From assembly GCF_000717335.1 (NCBI RefSeq), contig NZ_JNYZ01000050.1, positions 1 to 64,000 of the forward strand: a DNA stretch of 64,000 bases, written 5' to 3'. The stretch comes from Amycolatopsis jejuensis (GTDB lineage Bacteria > Actinomycetota > Actinomycetes > Mycobacteriales > Pseudonocardiaceae). Under the pieces are notes generated by a model. That model did no database searches and was not told the origin of the DNA. It saw nothing but the letters and a program-made list of their open reading frames with translations. Of the stretch, positions 1-8,870 are shown piece by piece. Both the position numbers and the translations under genes were made by a program. Numbering within the stretch: the stretch's first letter is position 1; each line of letters begins with the position of its first letter.

Positions 1-567
1 AACTGGCCCTGGAAAAACACTTGGCACACCCTGTTCACCACCACCCACCACAAAACCTGAACCGCCCCCACCCCCGCCCACCCCGACCGGAGAACCCACA
101 GTGGAACGCACTGGTGCAACGCCAGCCACACCACCACGCCCACCCAACAGAAAACACCCCCACACCCACCACCAAGATCAACAAAACTCAACCCGGTGGA
201 TCCAGGTCAGACTCCCTCAAGATGGCCTTCACGGACCACCCACCCGACCGCACCCAGCCTTCCCGCGCGGCCGGACTCACTCAAGACAGGGACCCAGCCC
301 CCGCCCTGCATCCCCGATCCGAAGCCTCCACACGGTCGGAGGGGGCTGTCAAGGTACTCTTTCCCGCCTTGACAGCCCCCTCCGACCGTCGTGACACTCA
401 AATTTCGGGGTGCCCACCCACGCCCCACGAGAGAACCTTCACGCAACCCCGGCCACCCACCCCGAGCACCGATCTGCCCCCGACTCCCCCATAGATCCCG
501 GCACTCCCACCCCCAGGGCGGTAACCTGGCCATTCGACCAGGATCCCGGGGACAGGTGGAGCAACAC
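1..567. other. Gene-free C/A-rich leader region
   Basis: No open frame here has actinobacterial codon bias or recognisable protein content. The plus strand is strikingly C- and A-rich and G-poor over the first 330 bases, with runs of short CCACC and CACC words. The only structured element is the long perfect inverted repeat at 332-389, listed separately. The 3' end holds the ribosome binding site of the LacI-type gene. The end of an upstream gene cannot be excluded but is not visible. Confidence 0.6.
332..389. terminator. 23-bp perfect inverted repeat, terminator-like
   Basis: The arms 332-354 and 367-389 are perfectly complementary over 23 bp and enclose a 12-nt loop (355-366, TACTCTTTCCCG). 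Each arm carries a GGGGG/CCCCC block. There is no T-tract, as is common for actinobacterial terminators. It lies about 180 bp upstream of the LacI-type gene, so it could terminate transcription from either side or be a dispersed intergenic hairpin element. The pairing is seen directly; the function is inferred. Confidence 0.55.
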
Positions 568-1599
568 GTGCACGATCGCGAACCTCCGGCGCCTCCGCCC
601 GGCCGCGTGACCCTCCGCATGGTCGCCGACCTCGCCGGTGTCCATCCCACCACCGTCTCCCGCGCCCTGCGGGGGGAAGCAAATCCCCGGTCGGAAAACG
701 TCACCCGGATTCGCGACCTGGCGGAGAAACTGGGTTACCGCCCCGATTTCGCGGCCTCCACCCTTCGCACCCGACGGTCCAACGCCATCGGAGTGCTGGT
801 CCCTTACCTCACCGACGTGGCGATGGCCACGATCTACGAGGCGATCGACCAGACCGTCGTCGAGCGGGGGTACCAGGCACTCGTCGCGAGCACCGGCGAC
901 CAGCTCGACGGGCAGAAGAGGCGGGCCGAACTGCTGCTGTCGCGGCGGGTCGACGGCCTGCTCGTCGCCGACGGGCACCTCGACGGCCGCTATGCCTCCT
1001 GGCTCGACCAGCAGGGCGTGCCGTACCTGATGGTGATGCGCAAGGTCGGCGACCGCGCGGCCGTGGTCGCCGACGACCATCTCGGCGGCCGCCTCGCCGG
1101 CGGGCACCTTGCGGACCTCGGTCACGAGCGCATCGCGCTGCTTTCCGGCCGCGCGTGGTCCAGCGCCACCACCCAGCGCACCGCCGGCTGTCTCGCCGTG
1201 CTGGCCGAACGCGGCATTTCCGTGCCGGAAAGCCGGATCGAGCCGTGTTCACTCGATCCGGAGAGCGGCCGCGCGGCCATGGAACGGATTCTGCAGCGGC
1301 ACCCGGACATCACCGCCGTCTTCGCAGTCAACGACTTCACTGCGCTCGGCGCGTCGATCGCGTTGCGGGAACACGGGTTGCGGCCCGGTGACGACGTCGC
1401 GATCGTCGGCTACAACGACGTCCACATCGCGGCCGCCTGCGAGCTGACGACGGTCCGGAACCCGCTGAAGCTGATGGGCTCGATCGCGGCGCGCACCCTG
1501 CTCGACATGGTGGCCGGACGGACTGCCGAAAGCGTCACGCTGACACCCGAGCTGGTGGTACGGGCCTCCAGCTGCCGTCCGCCCGCATTGTCTCATTGA
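568..1599 (+). CDS. LacI-family transcriptional regulator
   Basis: A 343-residue DNA-binding regulator. Residues about 15-35 form the LacI helix-turn-helix (TLRMVADLAGVHPTTVSRAL), followed by the hinge (LGYRPDFAASTLRTRR) and a periplasmic-binding-protein-like effector domain to the C-terminus, including the usual AVFAVNDFTALGA and IVGYNDV segments. The length is normal for the family. The GTG at 568 was chosen because AGGTGGAG sits six bases upstream; GTG at 556 and 607 are alternatives. It is followed by an IclR-type gene whose operator-like palindrome overlaps the stop codon. Ligand and targets are not evident; such proteins usually repress sugar or sugar-acid genes, which suits the neighbouring operon. 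Confidence 0.9.
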   Translation: MHDREPPAPPPGRVTLRMVADLAGVHPTTVSRALRGEANPRSENVTRIRDLAEKLGYRPDFAASTLRTRRSNAIGVLVPYLTDVAMATIYEAIDQTVVERGYQALVASTGDQLDGQKRRAELLLSRRVDGLLVADGHLDGRYASWLDQQGVPYLMVMRKVGDRAAVVADDHLGGRLAGGHLADLGHERIALLSGRAWSSATTQRTAGCLAVLAERGISVPESRIEPCSLDPESGRAAMERILQRHPDITAVFAVNDFTALGASIALREHGLRPGDDVAIVGYNDVHIAAACELTTVRNPLKLMGSIAARTLLDMVAGRTAESVTLTPELVVRASSCRPPALSH

Positions 1600-1607
1600 A
1601 CGAGACA
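1589..1607. promoter_or_regulatory. Palindromic operator, copy 1
   Basis: TGTCTCATTGAACGAGACA has 6-bp perfect arms (TGTCTC/GAGACA) around a 7-bp centre. It overlaps the LacI-gene stop codon and lies just upstream of the IclR gene. An almost identical site (one base different) occurs at 12830-12848, in front of the last gene to be reached from this end of the catabolic operon. The shared sequence points to one regulator, most likely the adjacent IclR protein acting on itself and on the operon. Confidence 0.65.
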
Positions 1608-1648
1608 CCAGGTTGGGGCCGCGGCGTTCGCCGGGGCAAGATGGGTCC

Positions 1649-2437
1649 ATGTGCCCAGCCCATCGGGAGGACGGCGAGGTCACCGCGATCGGGCGGGCCG
1701 CGCTGATTCTGAAGCAGTTTCGCAGCGGGACGCTGCCGGTCAGCGCGGCCACCGTCGCGCGCCGGGCTGGGCTGCCGCGGGCGACGGTGTACCGGATGCT
1801 GCAGGAGCTGGTCCGCAGCGGACTCCTCGAGCGTGACGGGACCGCGTTCCGGCCGGGGTTGCTGCTGTTCGAGCTGGGACAGCTGGTCCCACGCAGCCTT
1901 CAGGAAGCAGCGCGGCGGCACATGGCCGTGCTGCACGAGGCGACGGGGCAGAACGTCGGGCTTGCCGTGGAGCAGGAGGGCGAAGTCGTGCACGTCGACA
2001 TCCTGCGAGCCGAACGCGCCCCGCGGCTGCCGCTGCGCACCGGTGGCCGCTGGCCCGCGCACGCCAGCTGCTCCGGCAAGGTGATGCTGGCGTTCGGGCC
2101 CGCTGACGAGGTCCGCAGCATTCTCGGCAAGCCGCTGAAACGCCTCACCGCACACACGATCACCGACCCCACCGCCCTCGAAGCCGAACTCGAACGCGTG
2201 CGCCGCGCCCGCGTCGCCTTCGACCGGCAGGAGTCCTTCCCGGACGTCACCGGTGTCGCGTCACCGATCTTCGGCCCGGACGGCGCGGTGCTGGCTGCCT
2301 TGTCCATCTCCGGTATGGCCGGCCGGATCAACCTGTCCCGGGTGGACGCCGCCGTGCGGACCAGTGCGCTGGCCATCACTCGCGAACTGGCAATGGCGGA
2401 GTCGGTGGTCCGCCCGGTACTCACGTGGCGGGGATGA
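1649..2437 (+). CDS. IclR-family transcriptional regulator
   Basis: A 262-residue regulator with an N-terminal winged helix (about residues 11-75, including LPVSAATVARRAGLPRATVY) and the IclR effector domain (about 85-255), with the typical ATGQNVGLAVEQEGEVVHVD and ASCSGKVMLAF segments. ATG at 1649 follows GGGGCAAG at suitable spacing; an upstream TTG at 1613 would place the operator inside the gene's untranslated leader anyway. The gene is convergent with the broken metallo-beta-lactamase gene, overlapping it by 17 bp. A 19-bp palindrome precedes it and recurs at 12830-12848, so it is the probable controller of the 3.5-12.7 kb operon. Whether it represses or activates is unknown. Confidence 0.9.
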   Translation: MCPAHREDGEVTAIGRAALILKQFRSGTLPVSAATVARRAGLPRATVYRMLQELVRSGLLERDGTAFRPGLLLFELGQLVPRSLQEAARRHMAVLHEATGQNVGLAVEQEGEVVHVDILRAERAPRLPLRTGGRWPAHASCSGKVMLAFGPADEVRSILGKPLKRLTAHTITDPTALEAELERVRRARVAFDRQESFPDVTGVASPIFGPDGAVLAALSISGMAGRINLSRVDAAVRTSALAITRELAMAESVVRPVLTWRG

Positions 2438-3550
2438 ACCGGAATCCCCTGCCGGCCCGGGAAATCCGGCCCGCGGGGAAATGCGCGGGCAACACCAGTG
2501 CGTCCCGTGCCACCGCCATTTCGCACAGTTTCCGGCGGGATTCGGCTGCCGCCGCGGGGTCTGCGTCACCGGATTGGGCAAGGCTCAGGTCGGCGAACTG
2601 GAGTGGGTGATGGAGGACGTCGCCGCTCACGATCGCGTGCTGACCACCGCTGGTGATCTCCGCGATGAGGTGGCCCACGGTGTGCCCGGGGAAAGCGCGC
2701 AAGGTGATCCCGTGCGCGACGGGGTACGGGAGGTCGATGAACTCCGCCAGCCCCGCTTCGACCACCGAGAGGACACTGTCGGCGAACGTCCTGGCCAAAT
2801 CTGCCGCTATGGTGTCTTGGGGCAAGGATTCGGCCAGGTCATCTGCGTTGCGCGCGGGTGGAGGCAGCCAAGCCGCACCATCCCCCGGCGCAGACTCGGG
2901 CAATTCGCCACTACCCGGGCGCGCGCCCTCAGCCGCGGTTTTCGCGCCGCGCGGGAACATTGCCCGCGACGCGTTCTCAACCGGATCACCCGCACCGTCC
3001 CCCAGGACGGATGCGACTCACCACCCACCCGCGACGCATCCTCAACCAGATCGCCCACACCGACCCCCACGACCGACGCGTCCAACTCACCACCCACCGC
3101 AACGCATCCTCAACCAGATCGCCCACACCGCCCCGCACGACGGATGCGACCAACTCCGCGAGCCACCCATACTCGCCACGGGGAATCAAGTACCGGTCCC
3201 GAGGGAACGTCGGAACCCATCGGCCGTTGCCGAGGCGCGTGAAGCCGCCGCAGTGGTCCGGGTGAAGGTGCGTTGCCACTACGACGTCGACGTCCTCCGG
3301 CTGGACCCCAGCCACGGCCAGGCGCGGCAGGTATGGCGCATCGAACATGTGGTGCCCGCAGCACCGCCCGCTGCTTGGCATTCCCGTTGCCCGCGTCGAT
3401 CAGTACCGTCAGCCCGGGTACTCGCACCAGGTGGGTCGTAATCGACAAGCCCAGCTCACCCCGGCCCGGCACCCCGGGAAACAGCTCCGCCGCCGCAAAG
3501 GGCCAATGTTCCATCTCAGCAACCGGTCGATCCGCACACCTCCCAACCAC
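2421..3550 (-). pseudogene. Broken metallo-beta-lactamase-fold hydrolase
   Basis: Reading the minus strand, three frames together give one MBL-fold protein. The N-terminal part (from GTG 3550) carries GLTVLIDAGNGN; after a frame change near 3365-3385 comes the metal motif THLHPDHCGG; after a second break the C-terminal part (2421 to about 2870) carries GHTVGH, the SGD metal aspartate and a final LPAH. All metal ligands are therefore still present, so inactivation looks recent. Between GEYGWLAEL (about 3160) and the downstream frame lies roughly 280 bp of extra sequence containing three copies of a 65-68 bp repeat. The gene overlaps the IclR gene end by 17 bp. A sequencing error could explain the first frame change but not the repeat insertion. 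Confidence 0.8.
2966..3160. repeat. Three 65-68 bp tandem repeats inside the MBL gene
   Basis: Copies begin near 2966, 3031 and 3099 and share the words GCATCCTCAACCAGATCGCC and CTCACCACCCACC; the first copy is more diverged. The first two are spaced 65 bp and the next 68 bp, so copies fall in different frames. On the minus strand each copy can encode a similar stretch (SVV..GVGDLVEDA), which suggests duplication of a coding piece followed by decay. The array coincides with the disruption of the metallo-beta-lactamase gene. Confidence 0.75.
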
Positions 3551-3560
3551 GACGTCATCC

Positions 3561-4292
3561 CTAACCTCGTCCGATGAAAGGCATGGTAGTAGCGGTCACC
3601 GACAAAAACTGGACGTTGGCCTCCAGCGGCAGCCCGGCCATGTAGCGGACGGCGTCGGCGACATGCGAAGCGTCGAAGGTCGGCTCGGGGCGCACTGAGC
3701 CGTCGGCTTGGCGAGCGCCGGTGGCGATCCCAGCGGTGAGATCCGTGGCGGCGTTGCCGATATCGATCTGCCCGCAGGCAATCCCGAAGGGGCGACCGTC
3801 CAGTGACAACGACTTCGTCAAACCCGTCATCGCATGTTTCGTTGCAGTGTAGGCAATACTACCCGGCCGCGGGCTGTGCGCCGAGATCGAGCCGTTGTTG
3901 ATGATCCGCCCGCCGCGGGGATCCTGCCGTCGCATTACGCCGAAAGCTGCGCGGGCGCAGAGGAACGCGCCCGTCAGGTTGGTGTCCACACAGGACTGCC
4001 AGGCATCCACCGGGATCTCGTCCGGCAAGCCCGCAGGACCGAAGACCCCGGCATTGTTCACCAGCACATCGACCCGTCCCCAGGCAGCTGTCACCTGGTC
4101 GAACAACGCGGTGACCGAATCCGGATCCGCCACATCCGCAGGCACGACCAACGCTCCCGACTCCCCGGCCGTTTCCGCCAAGGCCGACGCGCGGCGACCG
4201 GCGAGCGCGACCTGGTACCCGTCGTCCAGCATGGCCCTGGCAATGACCCGGCCCAGGCCGCTGCCTGCGCCGGTGACCACCGCGACTGTCAT
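3561..4292 (-). CDS. SDR-family NAD(P)-dependent oxidoreductase
   Basis: A 243-residue classical short-chain dehydrogenase. It shows the Rossmann TGAGSGLG motif (residues 7-14), NNAG (79-82) and the catalytic Ser135, Tyr148 and Lys152 (YTATK). The start at 4292 is supported by AGGAGGG five to seven bases upstream; the frame is open further upstream but without a site. It is the last gene of the minus-strand operon, 10 bp after the dehydratase. Role inferred: oxidation or reduction of a hydroxyl or keto group on the acid handled by the operon. Substrate is not recognisable from sequence. Confidence 0.88.
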   Translation of the reverse strand: MTVAVVTGAGSGLGRVIARAMLDDGYQVALAGRRASALAETAGESGALVVPADVADPDSVTALFDQVTAAWGRVDVLVNNAGVFGPAGLPDEIPVDAWQSCVDTNLTGAFLCARAAFGVMRRQDPRGGRIINNGSISAHSPRPGSIAYTATKHAMTGLTKSLSLDGRPFGIACGQIDIGNAATDLTAGIATGARQADGSVRPEPTFDASHVADAVRYMAGLPLEANVQFLSVTATTMPFIGRG

Positions 4293-4302
4293 GAAACCCT
4301 CC

Positions 4303-6015
4303 TCAGTGGTTGTCGCCGTGCACGGCAGACCCACGCCGGCCGCGGAGGAAATCGAAGTCCGCGCCCTGGTCCGCCTGGCTCACATGATCCACGTACAGCT
4401 TCTGGTACCCGCTGCCGACCACCGGTTCCGGCGGCTTCCAGTCCGCCCGCCGCCGCGCAAGTTCCACCGCCGGCACGTCCAGATGCAGCCTCCGGGCGGC
4501 CACGTCCAGCTCGATGAAGTCCCCATCGCGGACCAGCGCGAGCGGTCCCCCGGCGGCCGACTCCGGCGCGACGTGCAGTACCACCGTGCCGAAGGCGGTC
4601 CCGCTCATCCGGGCGTCGGAGATCCGCACGAGATCGGTGATTCCCTGCCGCAGCAGAGATTTCGGCAGCGGCAGGTTGCCGACCTCCGGCATGCCCGGGT
4701 ACCCCCGCGGCCCGGCCCCGGTCAGGACCAGCACCGAATCCGCGTCAACCACCAAGTCCGGATCGTCGATGCGCGCGCGGAAATCGTCCATTCCGTGGAA
4801 CACCACCGCGCGACCCCGGTGCGTCATCAACCGGGCACTGGCAGCGGACGGCTTGATCACCGCGCCGTCCGGAGCCAGGTTCCCGCGCAGTACAGCCGTT
4901 CCCGCATCCTGGGCCAGCGGTTCCGCAAGGCTCCGGATCACCGAACCGTCGGGATCGGGTGCATCCGCTACGTTCTCCCCGAGCGACAAGCCCGTCACCG
5001 TCAACGCATCGCGATGCAGAAGGTCCCCGAGTGCCCGCAGTACCACCGGGACTCCGCCCGCGGTGAAGAAGTCCTCCATCAGGAACCGGCCCGACGGCAC
5101 GAGGTCCACCAGCAGCGGCACCGACCGCCCGAGCGCGTCGATGTCGGCCAACGACAACGGGACTTCCGCCCGTCCGGCCAGCGCCAGCAGGTGGATCACC
5201 GCATTCGTCGACCCGCCGATGGCCGCATTCACCTTCACCGCGTTCTCGAACGCCGCGCGAGTGAGCACTGTGGACAGTCGCAGCTCCTCGTGCACCATCT
5301 CCACCGCACGGGCACCGGCGTCCCGCGCCAGCACGCGCCGCCGGGAGTCGACCGCGGGCAACGCGGCATTGCCCGGCAGCGCGACCCCCAGCGCCTCGGT
5401 GATCGCGGCCATCGTGGACGCCGTACCCATCGTGTTGCAGTGCCCGGCCGACCGCGACATACACGATTCCGCCGCCCGGAAGTCCGCCTCGCTCATCCGC
5501 CCGGCGCGGACGTCCTCGGACATCGCGAACATGTCGGTACCGGACCCGAGTGCCCGGCCGCGGAACCGCCCGGTCAGCATCGGCCCGCCGGACACGACGA
5601 TCGACGGCAGGTCCGCGCTCGCCGCACCCATCAGCAACGCGGGCGTGGTCTTGTCGCACCCGCACAGCAGCACGACGCCATCGAGCGGATTGGCCCGGAT
5701 GGACTCTTCGACGTCCATGCTGACCAGGTTCCGGAACAACATCGACGTGGGCCGCAGAATCGTTTCCCCCAGCGACATCACCGGGAATTCCACCGGCAGC
5801 CCGCCCGCCTCGCGCACCCCGCGCTTGACGTGCCCGGCCAGTTCGCGGAAATGCGCATTGCACGGCGTCAGCTCGGAATAGGTATTGCAGATCCCGATCA
5901 CCGGACGGCCGTCGAAATCGCGGTCGGTGAGCCCCTGGTTCTTCATCCACGAACGCGCGATGAACCCGTTGACGCCGGTGCCGCCGAACCAGTCCTGCGA
6001 CCGCCGCGCACTCAT
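4303..6015 (-). CDS. IlvD/Edd-family sugar-acid dehydratase
   Basis: A 570-residue iron-sulfur dehydratase. The three cluster cysteines are visible in ICNTYSEL (Cys43), CGCDKTTPA and [13 protein letters not shown], and the catalytic serine loop [14 protein letters not shown] is near the C-terminus. Length and motif spacing resemble the L-arabinonate/D-xylonate-type branch rather than biosynthetic dihydroxyacid dehydratase; that subfamily call is from memory of the family. The reaction would convert a 2,3-dihydroxy acid to a 2-keto-3-deoxy acid. It overlaps the upstream BKACE gene by 4 bp and precedes the SDR by 10 bp, so the three are almost certainly co-translated. Location is cytoplasmic. 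Confidence 0.88.
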   Translation of the reverse strand: MSARRSQDWFGGTGVNGFIARSWMKNQGLTDRDFDGRPVIGICNTYSELTPCNAHFRELAGHVKRGVREAGGLPVEFPVMSLGETILRPTSMLFRNLVSMDVEESIRANPLDGVVLLCGCDKTTPALLMGAASADLPSIVVSGGPMLTGRFRGRALGSGTDMFAMSEDVRAGRMSEADFRAAESCMSRSAGHCNTMGTASTMAAITEALGVALPGNAALPAVDSRRRVLARDAGARAVEMVHEELRLSTVLTRAAFENAVKVNAAIGGSTNAVIHLLALAGRAEVPLSLADIDALGRSVPLLVDLVPSGRFLMEDFFTAGGVPVVLRALGDLLHRDALTVTGLSLGENVADAPDPDGSVIRSLAEPLAQDAGTAVLRGNLAPDGAVIKPSAASARLMTHRGRAVVFHGMDDFRARIDDPDLVVDADSVLVLTGAGPRGYPGMPEVGNLPLPKSLLRQGITDLVRISDARMSGTAFGTVVLHVAPESAAGGPLALVRDGDFIELDVAARRLHLDVPAVELARRRADWKPPEPVVGSGYQKLYVDHVSQADQGADFDFLRGRRGSAVHGDNH

Positions 6016-6878
6016 GCCAGCCCCAGTATCTCGCGGGCCTGCGCCGGGGTCGCGGGCTCGTCACCTCGGCCGCGGATGAGCGCGACGACCCGTTCCACCT
6101 GCTCCACATTGGACATCGGACGGCCGTCCGCGCCGAACGGGCTGTCCTCGATCCCGACCCGGACGTGGCCGCCCAGATCGAGCGCGTCGGTCAACCCGGG
6201 CAACGGATCCGGGCCGCACACCGTCGCGGAAAACACCGCACCCTCCGGCAGCAGCGAGACGAGACTGCGCAGAATTGACGGGGTGTACGGCAAGGCGTTC
6301 TGAAAAATCCGATGCTGATTCAGGACCAGATTCACAATGTACGGAGCCCGGTCGAATTCGAGCAGCGAAGGGAAATCAGCAATCAGATTTGCGTGATTGA
6401 AGACCTCCCATTCCGGTTTCGCGCCGACCTCACGGAACGTTTCCGCAAGCCGCCGCGCGAACGACCGCGGCGTGCTCATCAAGACCTCGCCGTCCGGGCC
6501 GTCGACATACGCGGTGATCGTGTCCAAGGTGCAGGTGTCGGCGCCGCCGAACGCACCGGCCAGCCGTTCCTCGTGGTCGACGACCTTCCCCCGCCCGGTC
6601 TCGCGGACCAGGTCGCCGTTGATGCCGCCACCGGTGGAGTGGTTGATCACCACGTCACAGCGGTCCAGCACGAGCTTGGTCATCGAGCGGTAGACCTCCG
6701 GGTCGCAGGTCGCCGCCTGGTCCGGCCGACGCGCGTGCAGCGCCGCAACACTCGCCCCCGCCGCAACGCATCGAGCCACGTCGGCAGCAATTTCACCGGG
6801 TTGAGTCGGCACGTACGGGTGCTGCGCGGAGGTCAGCATGCCGCCGGTCGGCGCAACGGTGACGATCACGGGCCTCAT
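6012..6878 (-). CDS. BKACE (DUF849) beta-keto acid cleavage enzyme, paralog 1
   Basis: A 288-residue TIM-barrel protein of the BKACE family, which condenses a beta-keto acid with acetyl-CoA and splits it into acetoacetate and a new acyl-CoA. Family signatures include the N-terminal PVIVTVAPTGG, VINHSTGGG and LGGHVRVGIEDSPFG. The zinc site is altered: the usual HxH (His46/His48 in the characterised enzyme Kce) reads Ala46-Leu-His48, while the glutamate ligand (Glu244, in GIEDS) is kept. The second BKACE of this operon has the opposite pattern. Overlaps of 4 bp on both sides show tight coupling to the dehydratase and DhaL. Activity is uncertain because of the missing histidine. Confidence 0.85.
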   Translation of the reverse strand: MRPVIVTVAPTGGMLTSAQHPYVPTQPGEIAADVARCVAAGASVAALHARRPDQAATCDPEVYRSMTKLVLDRCDVVINHSTGGGINGDLVRETGRGKVVDHEERLAGAFGGADTCTLDTITAYVDGPDGEVLMSTPRSFARRLAETFREVGAKPEWEVFNHANLIADFPSLLEFDRAPYIVNLVLNQHRIFQNALPYTPSILRSLVSLLPEGAVFSATVCGPDPLPGLTDALDLGGHVRVGIEDSPFGADGRPMSNVEQVERVVALIRGRGDEPATPAQAREILGLA

Positions 6879-7471
6879 GCGCTCGTCACCTGCGCACCGG
6901 CCGCGAAGAACAGCGCAACAGTCCGCGCACCCGGATCGACGACCCCGACCGCGTGCTCGCCGACGTAACTGGCCCGGCCCCGCCGCGCGACGAGGTCCTT
7001 TGTGGACTCCGCGCCCTGCAGAGCGGCCGCAGCGGCCCGGTCTAAAGCTTCGTCGAGCGGTCCACCGGCTGCCAACGCCGAAGCAGCCGGGACCATCGCG
7101 TCGACCATCGTCTTGTGCCCGACCTCGGCCTTTCCCAGGCGCTGCACGGTAGCGGCGCCGCGGGCCGCGCCCTCAGCCAAACCGGCGGTCGTCAACTCAG
7201 CCCCGACCGAACGGCCCAGCTCCCGGAACCACATGCCGAACAACGGTCCGCTGGTACCACCGGTAGCCAGGAACCCGTCGGACACCGCGAGCAGGACGCC
7301 ACCCGGAGTGTCCGGCTTGGTCGCCTGCAACGCCTTTTCCGCGCGCTGTACAGCGGAGGTGAGGTTGTCGCCGTAGTCGCCGTCCCCGGCGAGCCGGTCG
7401 GCGTCGGCCAGCCCGGCGGCGTGTTCGCGGACCGACGCGGCAAAGGCCTCGATCCAGTGCTGAGCAGTCAT
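6875..7471 (-). CDS. dhaL: DhaL-type kinase subunit (ADP/ATP-binding)
   Basis: A 198-residue all-helical nucleotide-binding subunit of dihydroxyacetone-type kinases. The Mg-ADP motif LAGDGDYGDNL (about residues 28-38), GGTSGPLFG, GHKTMVDA and the C-terminal GRASYVGEHAVGVVDPGA are all present. ATG at 7471 is used since the family begins close to this point; the frame extends to 7486 without support. It overlaps the BKACE gene by 4 bp and follows dhaK by 11 bp. No DhaM phosphotransferase subunit is seen in the window, so the pair probably uses ATP directly, as tetrulose kinases of this type do. Substrate inferred to be a keto-sugar or keto-acid fragment from the operon's pathway. Confidence 0.9.
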   Translation of the reverse strand: MTAQHWIEAFAASVREHAAGLADADRLAGDGDYGDNLTSAVQRAEKALQATKPDTPGGVLLAVSDGFLATGGTSGPLFGMWFRELGRSVGAELTTAGLAEGAARGAATVQRLGKAEVGHKTMVDAMVPAASALAAGGPLDEALDRAAAAALQGAESTKDLVARRGRASYVGEHAVGVVDPGARTVALFFAAGAQVTSA

Positions 7472-7482
7472 GGAAACTCCGT

Positions 7483-8469
7483 TCACCAGGTCAGGGCCGG
7501 GGTGCGCACCGGCGCGTCCCAGCGGTCGACGAACTCGGCCGGGGCGCGGACGAGGGTGATCGAGCAGCCCTTCATGTCGAGCGCGGTCACGTACGAGCCG
7601 ACCAGCGCCCGCGCAACCACGATGTCCCGCGCAGCCAGGAACGAGACCAGTTCCTCATGCGCGACCGCCAGTTCCAGGCCATGCGTGGCCCCGAGGCCGT
7701 TGACCAGCGCAATCACCTTCTCGCCCGCGGCCAGGCCGAGCGCGTCGACCACCGGTTCGGCAAGCTGCGCGACCAGTTCCGCCGCCGGAGCCGCCTTCCG
7801 TACCTCGATCCCCCGCTCGCCGTGGATGCCGACGCCGAACTCGATCTCGTCCGGCCCGAGCTCGAACGCCGGACGGTCCCGTCCCGGCGCAGTGCAAGCT
7901 GTGAACGCGAGCGCCAACGTACGCGCCGACGCGGCAACCCGGGTTGCGATGTCCGCAACAGCGTCGAGGTCCGCACCCGCTTCCGCCGCGGCACCGGCGA
8001 TCTTCTCCACTGCTACTACAGCTGCCGTGCCGCGGCGACCAGGGCCGTCGGCGCTGTCGGTCGCGAGATCGTCGGCGACCAGGACGGTGCGCACGTCGAT
8101 GCCGTCTTCTGCAGCGAGCTCCGCCGCAATACTGAAATTCAGGACATCGCCCGTGTAGTTCTTGACCACCAGCAGCACGCCTCGCCCCCGGTCAGCAGCG
8201 CGCACCGCGGCCCGGATCTGCGCGGCCGTCGGACTCGCGAAGACCGCGCCGGGCACCGCGGCGTCGAGCATTCCCGCGCCGACGAACCCGGTGTGCAGCG
8301 GCTCGTGCCCCGACCCGCCACCGGACACCAACGCCACCTTCGCCGCCGGGTTCGCCCGCACGACGTAACCCGGATCGGGCTCGTACCGGATCAGCCCGGC
8401 GTGCGCACGGGCGAACCCGGCCAATGCCTCGGCGACGAACCCAGCCGGTTCGTTGAACAACGCCGTCAT
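7483..8469 (-). CDS. dhaK: DhaK-type kinase subunit (substrate-binding)
   Basis: A 328-residue substrate subunit. It contains SGGGSGHEPLHTGFVG (about 49-64), KNYTGDVLNFSIAAE (103-117) and the catalytic histidine His216 in GVGIHGERG, which forms a hemiaminal with the carbonyl of dihydroxyacetone-like substrates. Length is normal. The start at 8469 overlaps the stop of the upstream small gene by 4 bp (ATGA). The neighbours (two BKACEs, a sugar-acid dehydratase) suggest a substrate other than glycerol-derived dihydroxyacetone, for example a tetrulose or a keto acid-derived triose; this is inference. Confidence 0.92.
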   Translation of the reverse strand: MTALFNEPAGFVAEALAGFARAHAGLIRYEPDPGYVVRANPAAKVALVSGGGSGHEPLHTGFVGAGMLDAAVPGAVFASPTAAQIRAAVRAADRGRGVLLVVKNYTGDVLNFSIAAELAAEDGIDVRTVLVADDLATDSADGPGRRGTAAVVAVEKIAGAAAEAGADLDAVADIATRVAASARTLALAFTACTAPGRDRPAFELGPDEIEFGVGIHGERGIEVRKAAPAAELVAQLAEPVVDALGLAAGEKVIALVNGLGATHGLELAVAHEELVSFLAARDIVVARALVGSYVTALDMKGCSITLVRAPAEFVDRWDAPVRTPALTW

Positions 8470-8870
8470 GCCGCCGCCTCCTCGAAGAAACGCGCGATCG
8501 CCGCCTGCACCGGGTCTCCGACCCGCAACCCCGCCGCGCGTCCGGCTTCGTTGACGTGGGTGAGCACGCCGTTCTCCCACATGTCGCGCGCGTCGCTGAT
8601 CCGCGCGGTGAAATGGCCGACCGCCGCGCCCGCGATCCCGGCCTGGTCCATGATCGCCAGCCCGGCGATTCCCGCGCCGTCCTTGCCGCCCCCGGCGTCG
8701 TTGAAGACCGCGCAGGCACAACCGCACCGCACCGCGACCCGCCCGGATTCCGCGCCGCCGTTGGACGCCGCGACCAGGATCTGGTCGTGGTCCTCGTATT
8801 CGGCCTGCGACATGCTGTCCACCAGAATCACCCGGCGGCCCCGCTGTTCGGCCACCACTTCCCTCAACAT
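8466..8870 (-). CDS. Unknown protein, paralog A of a tandem pair
   Basis: A 134-residue cytoplasmic protein I cannot assign to a named family. It is clearly homologous to the next upstream gene: both share a GG dipeptide in ASNGG/GSHGG, then NDAG.GKD.AG..GLA..D, AVGH.TARI.D..D.WE.G and a terminal ..AAGL.VG. This copy has additional cysteines (RCGCACAVF). ATG at 8870 has GGGGG five bases upstream; ATG at 8882 is an alternative with a weaker site. It overlaps dhaK by 4 bp and the paralog by 7 bp, so the two are probably made in equal amounts and may form a heteromer. An enzyme subunit acting on the kinase or BKACE substrate is possible, but nothing shows it directly. Confidence 0.7.
   Translation of the reverse strand: MLREVVAEQRGRRVILVDSMSQAEYEDHDQILVAASNGGAESGRVAVRCGCACAVFNDAGGGKDGAGIAGLAIMDQAGIAGAAVGHFTARISDARDMWENGVLTHVNEAGRAAGLRVGDPVQAAIARFFEEAAA

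Noticed and set aside
21..494. Open frames in the first 550 bases on both strands
   Set aside because: His/Pro/Arg-rich products without codon bias or motifs; they arise from C-rich sequence.
2966..3160. CRISPR array
   Set aside because: Copies are contiguous tandem repeats without spacers and decay in sequence; no cas genes nearby.
3895..6303. 802-codon plus-strand frame opposite the dehydratase
   Set aside because: Antisense shadow of the IlvD/Edd gene, Arg/Pro/His-rich, no family.
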